DNA of 64,000 nucleotides. Origin: an uncultured Paracoccaceae bacterium (lineage in GTDB: Bacteria > Pseudomonadota > Alphaproteobacteria > Rhodobacterales > Rhodobacteraceae). The notes under the pieces were generated by a model. The model was given only the letters and a program-made list of their open reading frames with translations. It was not told where the DNA came from and did no database searches. The translations under genes were made by a program, and so were the position numbers. Position 1 is the first letter of the stretch. The number at the start of each line of letters is the position of its first letter. This document shows positions 53,708 through 63,037 of this stretch, piece after piece. The stretch is from positions 806,001 to 870,000 of the forward strand of contig CATOSU010000001.1 of the NCBI GenBank assembly GCA_951812615.1. The letters are read 5' to 3'.

Positions 53708-55227
53708 GAGTACGTGCGCAAATCGGCATGGTGCTGAACCTCGATAAATGCATCGGGTGCCACACCTGTTCCGTCACCTGCAAAAACGTCTGGACCAGCC
53801 GCGACGGTGTCGAATACGCGTGGTTCAACAATGTCGAAACCAAGCCCGGCACCGGCTATCCGACCGACTGGGAAAATCAGGACCGCTGGAATGGCGGTTG
53901 GGAACGGACGGCCTCGGGCAAGCTGCAGCCGAAACAGGGCGGCAAATGGCGGATTCTTGCGAACCTTTTTGCCAACCCGGACCTGCCGGAGATCGACGAC
54001 TATTACGAACCGTTCGACTTCGACTATGACCACCTGAAATCGGCCCCGGAAATGGAAGCCTTTCCCACTGCCCGGCCGCGGTCGAAGATCACCGGCGAGC
54101 GGATGGAGAAAATCCACAAGGGCCCGAACTGGGAAGAAATCCTGGGCGGCGAGTTTGCCAAGCGCGGTGAGGATTACAACTTCGAAGGCGTGCAGAAACA
54201 GATTTACGGGGAATACGAGAACACCTTCATGATGTATCTCCCCCGGCTGTGCGAACACTGCCTGAACCCGGCCTGCGCTGCCTCTTGCCCGTCGGGCGCG
54301 ATCTACAAGCGCGAAGAAGACGGCATCGTCCTGATCGATCAGGAGAAATGCCGCGGTTGGCGGATGTGCGTTTCGGGCTGTCCCTACAAGAAGGTCTATT
54401 ACAACTGGTCCACCGGCAAATCCGAGAAATGCACGCTGTGCTATCCCCGGATCGAAAGCGGCAACCCGACAGTCTGTTCGGAAACCTGCGTGGGACGCAT
54501 CCGCTACCTTGGCGTCATGCTCTACGATGCGGACAAGATCGAAACCGCCGCGAACACCCATTCCAAGACCGATCTGTATGACGCGCAGCTGGGCGTTTTT
54601 CTTGACCCCAACGACCCGGCGGTGATCGAGGCGGCCCATGCCGACGGCATCCCGCAGGACTGGATCAAGGCCGCACAGGAAAGCCCGATCTGGAAAATGG
54701 CAATGGAATGGAAGGTCGCCTTCCCGCTGCACCCGGAATACCGGACGCTGCCGATGGTGTGGTACATCCCGCCGCTGTCGCCGATCCAGAATGCAGCCGA
54801 AGCCGGTGCCATCGGCAAGGACGGGGCAATGCCGGATGTCCGCAACCTGCGGATCCCGTTGCGTTACCTGGCCAATATGCTGACTGCCGGCGACGAAGCC
54901 CCGGTGGCGGCGGCGCTGGAACGCATGCTGGCCATGCGCGCCTATATGCGCAGCAAGACCGTCGAGGGTGTCACCGACGAAGCCATCGCCGCGCGTGTCG
55001 GGCTGTCCGTCCGGGTGATCGAGGACATGTACAAGATCATGGCGCTGGCCGATTACGAAGACCGTTTCGTTATCCCGACGACGCACCGCGAACAGGTCGA
55101 GGAAGCTTATGACCTCCGCGGCGGCTGTGGCTTTACAGACGGCAATGGCTGCTCCACCGGCATCTCGAAGGGTTCGCTCTTTGGCGGTGCCAAGAAACCC
55201 CTGAAAATGCCAACGGAGGCGATGTGA
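53704..55227 (+). CDS. narH: Respiratory nitrate reductase beta subunit NarH
   Basis: This 507-residue electron-transfer subunit holds four iron-sulfur clusters. Cysteine groups are visible as CIGCHTCSVTC at the N-terminus (Cys16, 19, 22, 26), CEHCLNPACAASCPSGA, CRGWRMCVSGCPYKK and CTLCYPR. In the third group a Trp replaces one Cys, the known basis of the [3Fe-4S] centre. It passes electrons from NarI haem to NarG. It overlaps narG by four bases and touches narJ at the stop. Confidence 0.98.
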   Translation: MRVRAQIGMVLNLDKCIGCHTCSVTCKNVWTSRDGVEYAWFNNVETKPGTGYPTDWENQDRWNGGWERTASGKLQPKQGGKWRILANLFANPDLPEIDDYYEPFDFDYDHLKSAPEMEAFPTARPRSKITGERMEKIHKGPNWEEILGGEFAKRGEDYNFEGVQKQIYGEYENTFMMYLPRLCEHCLNPACAASCPSGAIYKREEDGIVLIDQEKCRGWRMCVSGCPYKKVYYNWSTGKSEKCTLCYPRIESGNPTVCSETCVGRIRYLGVMLYDADKIETAANTHSKTDLYDAQLGVFLDPNDPAVIEAAHADGIPQDWIKAAQESPIWKMAMEWKVAFPLHPEYRTLPMVWYIPPLSPIQNAAEAGAIGKDGAMPDVRNLRIPLRYLANMLTAGDEAPVAAALERMLAMRAYMRSKTVEGVTDEAIAARVGLSVRVIEDMYKIMALADYEDRFVIPTTHREQVEEAYDLRGGCGFTDGNGCSTGISKGSLFGGAKKPLKMPTEAM

Positions 55228-55931
55228 TGGACCGGACCCTGAAAGCGCTTTCGCTGATCCTGAGTTACCCGACCCGCGAGCTGCAGCATGCCATGCCCGA
55301 AATAGGTGCCGTTCTGGCCTCGGACACGCGATTGACAGCGGCAGCGCGTCGGGCGTTGCGCCCGCTTGTGGGGGAGGTAAGTGGGCGCGACATTTATGAC
55401 CTCGAAGAGCAGTACGTTATGCTTTTCGACCGCTCGCGCACCCTGTCGCTGAACCTGTTCGAACATGTCCACGGTGGAAGCCGGGACCGGGGCGGTGCGA
55501 TGGTGTCGCTGTTGGAAACATACCGCGACGGCGGCTTTGAACCGGTGACGTCCGAGCTGCCCGACCACCTGCCGGTGTTGCTGGAGTTTCTGGCCACCCG
55601 CCCCTTGGCCGAGACCCGGGAAACGCTGGCGGATGCGGCGCATATCTTCGAGGCGCTGAACACCCGGCTGACCCGGCGGGAAAGCCCCTATGCCGCGGTG
55701 TTCGCGGCGCTTCTGCAGCTCTCCGGCGCCGTGGCTGACCAAGCGGTGGTGGCCGAGCTGCTGAAGGAACCCGAAACCGATCCGAACGATCTGGAGGCGC
55801 TCGACGAGGTCTGGGAAGAAAGCGAAGTCCGCTTCGGCCCCGACCCAAATGCCGGTTGCCCGCAGGTGCGCGACATGCTGGCGCGCATGGACGGACCCGC
55901 GCGGCCCGCCCCCGGCGTCGCAGCGGAATGA
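55227..55931 (+). CDS. narJ: Nitrate reductase assembly chaperone NarJ
   Basis: This 234-residue cytoplasmic chaperone of the NarJ/TorD family is needed for molybdenum-cofactor insertion into NarG. Family features are LKALSLILSYPTRELQ, LEEQYVMLFDRSRTLSLNLFEHVHGGSRDRG and LPVLLEFLATRP. The ATG at 55227 has GGAGG seven bases upstream and shares one base with the narH stop; a GTG one codon earlier is possible. The acidic C-terminal part is typical. Confidence 0.95.
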   Translation: MDRTLKALSLILSYPTRELQHAMPEIGAVLASDTRLTAAARRALRPLVGEVSGRDIYDLEEQYVMLFDRSRTLSLNLFEHVHGGSRDRGGAMVSLLETYRDGGFEPVTSELPDHLPVLLEFLATRPLAETRETLADAAHIFEALNTRLTRRESPYAAVFAALLQLSGAVADQAVVAELLKEPETDPNDLEALDEVWEESEVRFGPDPNAGCPQVRDMLARMDGPARPAPGVAAE

Positions 55932-55942
55932 TGGAGGCTCAG

Positions 55943-56650
55943 ATGCACAACTTTCTCTTCGGAATTTTTCCCTACATCGCCCTTGGCGTCGGGATCATGG
56001 GCACCATTGCCCGATATGAACGCGACCCGTTCACCTGGAAGGCGTCGTCGTCGCAATTGCTGCGACGCAAGCAGCTGGTGATCGGATCGGTGTTGTTCCA
56101 TGTCGGCGTGCTGGTGATCTTTCTCGGTCACCTAGTCGGCCTGCTGACGCCGATCTGGGTGTTCGACGCCATCGGCACCAGCCACGGCGCGAAACAGCTT
56201 CTGGCCGTGGTCGCCGGCGGGATCGCAGGTGTGATGGCACTGGTGGGCGGCGGCATGCTGGCGCATCGCCGGTGGACCGACCCGCGGATCGCGCAGACCT
56301 CCAGCTTTGCCGACAACGCCATCCTGGCGATGCTGCTGGGTCAGCTGGTGCTGGGGATCTGCACGGTCTTTGTCTCGCTGGGACATCTCGACGGGCACGA
56401 GATGGTCAAGTTTATGTCATGGGCACAGGGAATCTTTGTCTTTGACGGGGCGGCGGCCAGCTACATCACCGGCGTGGCGCTGGTGTTCAAGCTGCACCTG
56501 ATACTGGGCCTGCTGATCATCATGGTCTTCCCGTTCACCCGGCTGGTCCACATCATATCCGGGATTGCGGCTCCGTTCCGTTACCTGTTGACGCGGCCCG
56601 GCTATCAGATCGTACGGTCGCGCCGCAGCGAACCGCTGTCACGGCGCTGA
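55943..56650 (+). CDS. narI: Respiratory nitrate reductase gamma subunit NarI
   Basis: This 235-residue di-haem cytochrome b membrane subunit takes electrons from quinol. Five TM helices are visible. Likely haem-ligand histidines lie in SVLFHVGVLVIFLGHLVGL and in KLHLILGLLIIMVFPFTRLVHIISG. The start MHNFLFGIFPY follows a GGAGG by five bases; longer in-frame starts run into narJ and are unlikely. It lies 11 bases after narJ. Confidence 0.96.
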   Translation: MHNFLFGIFPYIALGVGIMGTIARYERDPFTWKASSSQLLRRKQLVIGSVLFHVGVLVIFLGHLVGLLTPIWVFDAIGTSHGAKQLLAVVAGGIAGVMALVGGGMLAHRRWTDPRIAQTSSFADNAILAMLLGQLVLGICTVFVSLGHLDGHEMVKFMSWAQGIFVFDGAAASYITGVALVFKLHLILGLLIIMVFPFTRLVHIISGIAAPFRYLLTRPGYQIVRSRRSEPLSRR

Positions 56651-56660
56651 GGAGAACACC

Positions 56661-57491
56661 ATGAACGCGCCCCTCTTTCCCGATCTGGTGATCAACGGCG
56701 AAACCATTCCGCACAAGGTGGTCGCCGCCGAGGCCCAGCATCACGCGGGCCCGGCGGGCAAGCCCGGCATCGCCTGGCGCAAGGCGGCCAACGCGATCGC
56801 CATCCGCACCCTGCTGTTGCAGGAGGCGGGCCGCCGCGGGCTGCGGGCCGAACCGGTCAAACTGGGCAAGGGGCGCATCGAAACCGAGGAGGAGGCCCTG
56901 ATCCGGGGCCTTCTCGACACTGCCATTGAGGTCGAACCCCCGGCCGAGGCCGACATCCGCGCCGAGTGGGAACGTGACCCGGACCGCTTCCGCGCCCCGC
57001 CCCTGTGGGAGGTTTCGCACATCCTGTACGCCTGCGATCCGCGCGATGCGGAGGCAACCGCCGCGGCCCACGCCCGGGCCGCGGAAATCACCGCACAGGC
57101 CAATGCCAACCCCGCCCGGTTTGCGCAGCTGGCCACCGATCACAGCGATTGCGGCTCTGCCCGTGCGGGCGGATTTCTGGGACAGCTTGGGCCGGGTGAC
57201 ACCGTTCCGGAGTTTGAAACGGCGCTGCATGGTCTTGCCGGGGGTGACGTTACCAGCGACCCGGTGCTGACCCGCCATGGCTGGCACGTGATCCGGATGG
57301 ATGCGGTCGCCGAAGGCGCGGTCCTGCCCTATGAAAGCGTCAGGGCAAAGGTATCCGCCGCGCTGGAAAAAGCCGCGTGGGCCTCGGCCGCGCGCGCCTA
57401 CGTCGACCGGCTGATTGCAGCCGCGGAGGTCACCGGCGCGGATCTTCGCCCCGTGGGTGCCGGCACGCCTCCGAAGGATGCCGCCGAATGA
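56661..57491 (+). CDS. Parvulin-type peptidyl-prolyl isomerase in nar operon
   Basis: This 276-residue PpiC/NifM-like protein has an N-terminal helical region (about 1-115) and a parvulin domain (about 118-212). The domain is recognisable from WEVSHILYACDP, FAQLATDHSDCGSARAGGFLGQLGPGDTVPEFETAL and TRHGWHVIRMD. No signal peptide is seen, so it is cytoplasmic. Similar genes follow narI in Pseudomonas nar operons and probably help nitrate-reductase maturation. It overlaps the following moeA-like gene by four bases. Confidence 0.88.
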   Translation: MNAPLFPDLVINGETIPHKVVAAEAQHHAGPAGKPGIAWRKAANAIAIRTLLLQEAGRRGLRAEPVKLGKGRIETEEEALIRGLLDTAIEVEPPAEADIRAEWERDPDRFRAPPLWEVSHILYACDPRDAEATAAAHARAAEITAQANANPARFAQLATDHSDCGSARAGGFLGQLGPGDTVPEFETALHGLAGGDVTSDPVLTRHGWHVIRMDAVAEGAVLPYESVRAKVSAALEKAAWASAARAYVDRLIAAAEVTGADLRPVGAGTPPKDAAE

Positions 57492-58759
57492 CCGTTTTGC
57501 AGCGGATACCCGCGCTGGAATGCGGCTGCGACGCCCGATCTGACCTTATCAGCATCGACGAGGCCCTGCGCCGGATTTCCGATCGCACAGCGGCCGTGAA
57601 CGGCACAGAACCGGTGGTGCTGGCACAGGCGCAGGGCCGTGTGCTCGCCGAACCGGTTGCCGCACGCAGTATGGCGCCGCCTTTCGACGACGCGGCCATG
57701 GACGGATACGCGGTCGATACCTCCGCGCTGCGCGGCGATGGCCCATGGCTGTTGACCGTGACAGACCGGGTTCCCGCCGGAACGGCAGCCGCCGCAGCGG
57801 TCACAACCGGCACCGCCACGCGCATTTTCACCGGCGCCCCTCTGCCGGCAGGCGCAGATGCGGTTGTCATGCAGGAAGCGGTTCACCGGACCGGGGACCG
57901 GATCCGCCTGACGCACCGTCCCTGCCCCGGGCTCAATATCCGCCGCGCCGGCGAAGACATGGCGGCCGGTGCGACCGTAGTGGCGCCCGGCGCCGTTCTG
58001 GGCCCGGCCGAAATCGCCGCCTGCGCCGCGGCCGGTGCCGGTTCCATCCGGGCGCACCGCCGGGTGCGGGCCGGGGTTCTGATCACCGGCAGCGAAGTGC
58101 GCGGCGCAGGCGACACCCTGAACGACGCGCATATCTGGGACATCAACACGCCCATGCTCGCGGCCGCGCTCACCCGTCCCGGTGTCGGGATCGAGGTCAC
58201 GGAACGGGGCGATGACACAAGGGCCGGCCTGCGGTCGCAACTGCGCCAGATCTCTGCACGGGTCGATCTGCTGGTGACAACCGGAGGTGTTTCTGTGGGC
58301 GAGGAAGACCATGTGAAGGCCGCATTCGAAGATCTCGGCGGGGTCATCGATTTCAGCGGTGTCGCGGTCAAACCGGGCAAGCCGGTGTCCTTCGGCCGAC
58401 TGGGCGACACCCGCTGGATCGGCCTGCCCGGCAATCCGCTGGCAGCCTTCGTGACCTGGCAGCTCTTCGGTGCGGCCCTGTTGCGGTGCCTGGCCGGGGC
58501 GCACCCGTCCGCCCCCGTGCAACGCCACGTGGTCACTTGCCGGGACATCCGTCGCAATCCGGGCCGGTGCGAACTGCGCCCGGCAACCTGCACCGGCCAT
58601 GACCCACAAGGCCGTGAGATTGCCGATTTCGCTGATGCCGTCCATTCTGGGCGCGTTGCCGCCTTGCCCGCCGCCGACGGTCTGATAGTTGTTCCAGCGG
58701 AGATAGCGGAACTGTCGGCAGGATCGCTGCTGGCATTTCGCCCGTTTGACAGAGACTAG
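57488..58759 (+). CDS. Molybdopterin molybdotransferase MoeA (copy 2, nar-linked)
   Basis: This 423-residue protein of the MoeA family shows PFDDAAMDGYAVD, FTGAPLPAGADAVVMQEAV, LITGSEVRGAGD, TTGGVSVGEEDHVK, VAVKPGKPVSFG and GLPGNPLAAFVTWQ. It lies within the nar operon and probably supplies extra molybdenum cofactor when nitrate reductase is induced. The N-terminal 25 residues include CGCDARSD, not usual in MoeA. It starts at the ATG overlapping the parvulin stop. It is distinct in sequence from the copy at 16504. Confidence 0.9.
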   Translation: MTVLQRIPALECGCDARSDLISIDEALRRISDRTAAVNGTEPVVLAQAQGRVLAEPVAARSMAPPFDDAAMDGYAVDTSALRGDGPWLLTVTDRVPAGTAAAAAVTTGTATRIFTGAPLPAGADAVVMQEAVHRTGDRIRLTHRPCPGLNIRRAGEDMAAGATVVAPGAVLGPAEIAACAAAGAGSIRAHRRVRAGVLITGSEVRGAGDTLNDAHIWDINTPMLAAALTRPGVGIEVTERGDDTRAGLRSQLRQISARVDLLVTTGGVSVGEEDHVKAAFEDLGGVIDFSGVAVKPGKPVSFGRLGDTRWIGLPGNPLAAFVTWQLFGAALLRCLAGAHPSAPVQRHVVTCRDIRRNPGRCELRPATCTGHDPQGREIADFADAVHSGRVAALPAADGLIVVPAEIAELSAGSLLAFRPFDRD

Positions 58760-58771
58760 GGAGAAAGCCCC

Positions 58772-59293
58772 ATGCAGATCGTCTATACAATCGCTCCCGG
58801 ACGCGGCGACACGGACCTGTTGCTGCATGGCATTGCCCAAACCCTTGCCGAACAGGCATACCGGCTGGCCGGTACCGTGCAGATAAACTCCGATCAGGAA
58901 TGCGAGGGCCCATGCGACATGGACGTCCGTGTTCTGCCCGACGGACCGGTGATCCGCATCTCGCAGGATCTCGGCCGCGAAGCGCGCGGTTGCCGGCTCG
59001 ACCCCGAGGCGCTGGAAAGCGCGGTGGCGCTGGTCGAGGCGCGGCTGAAGGACGGCGCCGACTGCCTGATCATCAACAAGTTCGGCAAGCACGAGGCCGA
59101 CGGGCGCGGTTTCCGCAATGCAATCGGCGAGGCGCTGGCGCGGGATATCCCGGTTCTGGTCGGGCTGAATACGATGAACCTGCCGGCCTTCGATACCTTC
59201 ACCGCGGGACCCGCCCGGGCCCTGCCGCCGGATCACGCCGCCATCATGGGCTGGCTGAAAACCGCGCTGGACGACACACGCATGGCGGGCTGA
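58772..59293 (+). CDS. DUF2478-family protein
   Basis: This 173-residue protein of the DUF2478 family (NTPase-like fold, often near molybdenum genes) starts MQIVYTIAPGRGDTDLLLHGIAQTL. A classic Walker A lysine is not visible at this glycine turn. It contains CDMDVRVLPDG, ISQDLGREARGCRLD, CLIINKFGKHEADGRGF and IPVLVGLN. A GGGAG ribosome-binding site lies 12 bases after the moeA-like gene, so it is the last nar-operon gene. A molybdenum-related role is likely; the activity is unknown. Confidence 0.8.
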   Translation: MQIVYTIAPGRGDTDLLLHGIAQTLAEQAYRLAGTVQINSDQECEGPCDMDVRVLPDGPVIRISQDLGREARGCRLDPEALESAVALVEARLKDGADCLIINKFGKHEADGRGFRNAIGEALARDIPVLVGLNTMNLPAFDTFTAGPARALPPDHAAIMGWLKTALDDTRMAG

Positions 59294-59425
59294 CAGCCGC
59301 CGATCCCGACCGAACCCCGAATTCCCTACCGCTGTAACCGGCAAACCTGCCCCGTCGGCGGGACCTCTATGAATCCATATATGTAAGCCGCAAATCCACC
59401 GGTGTTACCTGTACCTGTCGGGAGC

Positions 59426-59446
59426 GGTTTGCCGAGCGGGCAAACC
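59426..59446. other. Perfect 8-bp hairpin upstream of the truncated exported-protein gene
   Basis: GGTTTGCC-GAGCG-GGCAAACC lies 35 bases before the ATG of the truncated gene and 130 bases after the nar operon. It could be a weak terminator of the nar operon or a regulatory site; no T-run follows. Confidence 0.4.
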
Positions 59447-59480
59447 AGACTACTATAGGTTGTCCCGGAAGGATGTTTAT

Positions 59481-59789
59481 ATGTGTTCGTTTACCGAGTT
59501 TGTCTTCCCTCAGCGCGGATCCGCGCCCGGCGTTCAGAAATCCAGAACCTCCCGAACTGCCGCCCTCGCCCTGCGTGTATCGGTATCGATGGCCGCGCTG
59601 TGCGTCGCCAATGCGGCGCTGGCAGATTGCGACGCGGTGGTGTCCGGCGGATCGGTCAGCTGCACCATCACAGATGCCGACGGGCTGAGCTCGGTCCATG
59701 TCTCGGCCAAGGGGGACGGAGCGACCTCAGCGCAATCCACCTATTCCATCAGCAATCAGGCCGCCCTGATCCCCAACGAGTTATGCCCA
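59481..59789 (+). pseudogene. 5' fragment of an exported, autotransporter-like gene cut by IS256-family element
   Basis: An ATG with GGAAGGA about ten bases upstream opens a frame with a long basic N-region and a signal peptide (hydrophobic core VSMAALCVANAALA, cut near residue 52). The exported part begins CDAVVSGGSVSCTITDADG. This pattern suits large surface proteins or autotransporters of Rhodobacterales. After about 100 codons the frame runs into the left end of the insertion sequence. No continuation is found beyond the other end of the element, so the 3' part has been lost or moved. Confidence 0.7.
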
Positions 59790-61148
59790 AAAGTTGGTGA
59801 CGGCGTGATCAGGCGGCGTTTTGACGTTGCCTGATCCCGTCCTTGAAGGCAATCCCCTGGATCACTTCGGGCAGACGGTTTGGCCCTGAGATCTTCCTCC
59901 ACTTCTTCTTGGCCGACATCATCAACCTGAAGACCATGGCGAGGGCGGTCTTGCGGTTCAGGCATCCTTTGGTTTTGCGCGTTCGGTTGCGGACCGTGGC
60001 AAAGACGCTTTCGATCGGGTTCGTGGTCCGGATGTGTTTCCAGTGTTCGGCCGGGAAGTCATAGAAGGTCAGCAACACGTCGCGGTCCTTGACCAGCCTG
60101 GCCACGGCCCGCTCGTATTTCAGGCCGTAGGTTTCCATGAAGAGATCGAAGGCCGCATTGGCTTCCTTCTTCGTCTCGGCCATCCAAATATCCTGCAGAT
60201 CGGCCTTGGCTTTTTCCCGCAGCGACTTGGGCATCGCGCCCGTTACATTGGCCGTCTTGTGGACCCAGCACCGCTGCTCACGGGTGGTCGGATAGACATC
60301 CCGCAGCGCCGTCCAGAACCCAAGCGCGCCATCACCGACAGCAAGCTCGGGCGGCACCGTCAGGCCGCGTTTCCTCAGACCGCGTAACAGGTCCCGCCAG
60401 CTGTCCGCGTTCTCCCGGAATCCGTCCATGATGCTCAAAACGTCCTTTTCTCCGTACTCGTCAGCGCCGATAATCACCAACATACATTGACGATCCCCGT
60501 CCAAACGGGGCGTGAAGCAGACCCCGTCCGCCCAGATGTAGACATAGCGCTTGCCCGACAGGTCACGCTTGCGCCAGGCTTCATACTCGTCCCACCAGGT
60601 CGCCTTCAGTCGCGTGATCGTGGAGGCTGACAGCCCCTCTGCATCCGGCCCCAAAAGGGCGGCCAGCGCCTCGCTGAAGTCCCCCGTTGAAATGCCCTTC
60701 AGGTAAAGCCAGGGCAGCAGCTCCTCGACGGACTTCGCTTTGCGTAGATACGGCGGCACCAAGGATGAACGGAACCTGATCTTGCTGCCATCGATGTTCG
60801 CACCCCGGTCGCGGACCCGGGGCACCTGAACGGGCACCGTGCCGATCCCGGTCATCACCGCGCGCTCCGGCAGGAACCCGTGGCGCACCAGACGCTGGCG
60901 ACCTTCCTTGTCCAGAAGCTGCGCGTGAACCGCCATGAAACCGGCAACCTCAGCCTGCACAGCCGTTCGCAACAGCTCGCGTGCCCCGAACTGAATGACC
61001 TCAGTCAGCGGATCAGGTGAAAATTCCGATGATAGCTCGAATGGAACAACGGTAGATTTCGACATGTGGCATATCCCTTTCTCTTGAGAATTGACGGCGC
61101 TTCAGCACCGCCTTGATATGCCGCCCCTCAGGGGCCATCACCAACTTT
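59790..61148 (-). mobile_element. IS256-family insertion sequence
   Basis: An element of about 1.36 kb encodes one IS256-type transposase. Terminal inverted repeats share AAAGTTGGTGAYGGC (59790-59804 and, inverted, 61134-61148), with weaker similarity further inside. Exact outer ends are uncertain by a few bases. No matching 8-9 bp target duplication is visible (flanks TTATGCCC and CAACCATA). Genes on both sides are truncated at the ends of the element. Confidence 0.85.
59809..61065 (-). CDS. IS256-family transposase (mutator type)
   Basis: This 418-residue DDE transposase is full-length. Catalytic residues are recognisable in YVYIWADGVCF (first Asp), LAVGDGALGFW (second Asp) and TNPIESVFATVRNRTRKTKG (Glu). 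GISTGDFSEALAALLG and CWVHKTANV are other family landmarks. No frameshift or stop is seen, so it may be active. It sits inside the inverted repeats described for the element. Confidence 0.95.
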   Translation of the reverse strand: MSKSTVVPFELSSEFSPDPLTEVIQFGARELLRTAVQAEVAGFMAVHAQLLDKEGRQRLVRHGFLPERAVMTGIGTVPVQVPRVRDRGANIDGSKIRFRSSLVPPYLRKAKSVEELLPWLYLKGISTGDFSEALAALLGPDAEGLSASTITRLKATWWDEYEAWRKRDLSGKRYVYIWADGVCFTPRLDGDRQCMLVIIGADEYGEKDVLSIMDGFRENADSWRDLLRGLRKRGLTVPPELAVGDGALGFWTALRDVYPTTREQRCWVHKTANVTGAMPKSLREKAKADLQDIWMAETKKEANAAFDLFMETYGLKYERAVARLVKDRDVLLTFYDFPAEHWKHIRTTNPIESVFATVRNRTRKTKGCLNRKTALAMVFRLMMSAKKKWRKISGPNRLPEVIQGIAFKDGIRQRQNAA

Positions 61149-63037
61149 CAACCATATCTCCGGGCCATGGGCTCCGGCAGTGACGCGCCCTTCCTGACTT
61201 CGTGCGTCGCGAATTCCGCCTTCGGCGTTAAACCAGTTGCCTTGACCAGGATCCGATAGATTTCGACCGGAGCATCAGGACGCGAATAGTTATGTTCGCG
61301 GCCGTGATCCTCATGGAAACGCGCAATTGTCTCATCAAGCGATTTGATGTCCGAAACGACCGGGATCGACATCGAGCGCCATTGCCCGAGGTATCGCATG
61401 TCGATGAAACGCTGGAAGAGCATGTTCTTGTCTTCGACGCCATCGTGAGACAGCCTGTCGCGGCCTTCCTCCTCCATCGCGCGGAACGTGCCATTCATAT
61501 CGTCGATCGACACATCTGCTACATTGCTCAGATACATCTGCGTGATGTCATGCGAGATATCCACCAGCAGGCACCCAAGCGCTGACGTGACACCTGGGTT
61601 TGGTGGAACCAGAACGGTCGGGATGTTCAGATCCTTCGCAAGTGCGGCGCCATGCAAGGCGCCCGCCCCCCCGAATGCCACCAGCGCAAAGTCGCGCGGA
61701 TCATAGCCTTTGCGGATAGACACAAGGCGCACCGCATCCGACATGTTCGCATTGGCCACCTTCAGGATCGCGACCGCGGCCTCTTCGGGCGTCATCCCAA
61801 GCGGATCGCCAACCGTCTTCTTGATCGCCTCTTCGGCCAGGGCGGCGTCCAGATTCACCGAGCCGCCGGCAAGTTCTGTGCCAAGACGGCCCAGGAAAAC
61901 GTTGGCGTCGCAGTTGGTTGGCTCTACGCCTCCGCGATTGTAACACACCGGCCCCGGCGTAGCGCCGGCCGATTGCGGACCGTTGCGCAGCGACCCCGCC
62001 GCGTCGATCCAGGCCAGGGAACCGCCTCCGGCGCCGATTGTCAGAACCTCGACGGACGGAAAGCGGATCGGATAGCCATATTCCACATGCCAGTCGTTTG
62101 TGACCGGCAATTCACCGCGGTCGACAAGCGAGATATCGGTTGACGTGCCGCCCATATCGAGGCTGATCGAGTTTTCGAAGCCGGATTTCTCGGCAACGAA
62201 CTTGCTGGCGATGGCACCCGCCGCGATGCCTGATGCAGAAAGGCGCGCCGCAAATTTCTCGGCGCCCTTGGCCGTCATGACGCCGCCACCGGAATGCAGC
62301 AGAAGCACGTCCTGCTTATAGCCGCCTTCTTTCATGGTGCTTTCGAGTTTCGCGCAGTATTCACCCGCCACCGGGGAAAGAACGGTGTTCGCCACAGTAG
62401 TGTTGAACCGCTCATGCTCGAAGATTTCCGGCATGATGTCGCTGGACAGCGAAATGCTGGCATCCGGCAGTTCTTCCTGCAGGATGTCGCGCATGCGTTC
62501 TTCGTTGGCCGGGTTGGTGAAGGCGTTCACGAAGCAGATGGCAATGTTGTTCACGCCTCGCTTTCGGATAACGCGGGCCACATCGCGGGCCTCCGCCTCA
62601 TCCACTTCCGACACCACCTTGCCGGAATAGTCGATCCTCTCACCCACAACCAGTCTGTCACTGCGCTTCAGATACGGATCGGCCATTTCCTTGTAGGTGT
62701 CCCAGCAGTCGTCCCGGGTGCCGCGGCGAATTTCAATCACATCACGGAAGCCTTTGGTTGTGACCATGACCGCTGGTGGGAAGCGTCGGGTGATCAGCGC
62801 GTTCGTGGCCAGGGTTGTGCCATGCGAAAATAGCACCATATCCTTCAGTTCGACGCCGCCCTCCTTGATTCCCTGAAGCACACCGTCGATCGGGTCCGGT
62901 GTGGTCGGAGTCTTTGCGACGTGCATACTTCCGGTTTCTTCGTTCAGAAAACACACGTCCGTGAAAGTACCGCCAACATCGCAAGCTACACGGACAGCTA
63001 CGCTCGGTGTTGGACCTGCGCCAGAATTGTTGCTCAT
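61148..63037 (-). CDS. N-methylhydantoinase A/HyuA-family protein, C-terminally truncated at IS end
   Basis: This protein of about 629 residues is of the hydantoinase/oxoprolinase A family (ATP-dependent ring opening of hydantoin or oxoproline type substrates, normally with a HyuB partner). Motifs include CDVGGTFTDVCF, SHGTTLATNALITRR, DMGGTSTDISLV, GAGGGSLAWID and GGAGALHGAALAK. The chain ends LPEPMARRYG, about 60-70 residues short of typical HyuA. The stop codon TGA straddles the inverted repeat of the IS256-family element. No HyuB gene follows. The start at MSNNSGAG (GGAG upstream) is chosen; ATGs at 63052 and 63064 are alternatives. It is probably non-functional. Confidence 0.8.
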   Translation of the reverse strand: MSNNSGAGPTPSVAVRVACDVGGTFTDVCFLNEETGSMHVAKTPTTPDPIDGVLQGIKEGGVELKDMVLFSHGTTLATNALITRRFPPAVMVTTKGFRDVIEIRRGTRDDCWDTYKEMADPYLKRSDRLVVGERIDYSGKVVSEVDEAEARDVARVIRKRGVNNIAICFVNAFTNPANEERMRDILQEELPDASISLSSDIMPEIFEHERFNTTVANTVLSPVAGEYCAKLESTMKEGGYKQDVLLLHSGGGVMTAKGAEKFAARLSASGIAAGAIASKFVAEKSGFENSISLDMGGTSTDISLVDRGELPVTNDWHVEYGYPIRFPSVEVLTIGAGGGSLAWIDAAGSLRNGPQSAGATPGPVCYNRGGVEPTNCDANVFLGRLGTELAGGSVNLDAALAEEAIKKTVGDPLGMTPEEAAVAILKVANANMSDAVRLVSIRKGYDPRDFALVAFGGAGALHGAALAKDLNIPTVLVPPNPGVTSALGCLLVDISHDITQMYLSNVADVSIDDMNGTFRAMEEEGRDRLSHDGVEDKNMLFQRFIDMRYLGQWRSMSIPVVSDIKSLDETIARFHEDHGREHNYSRPDAPVEIYRILVKATGLTPKAEFATHEVRKGASLPEPMARRYG

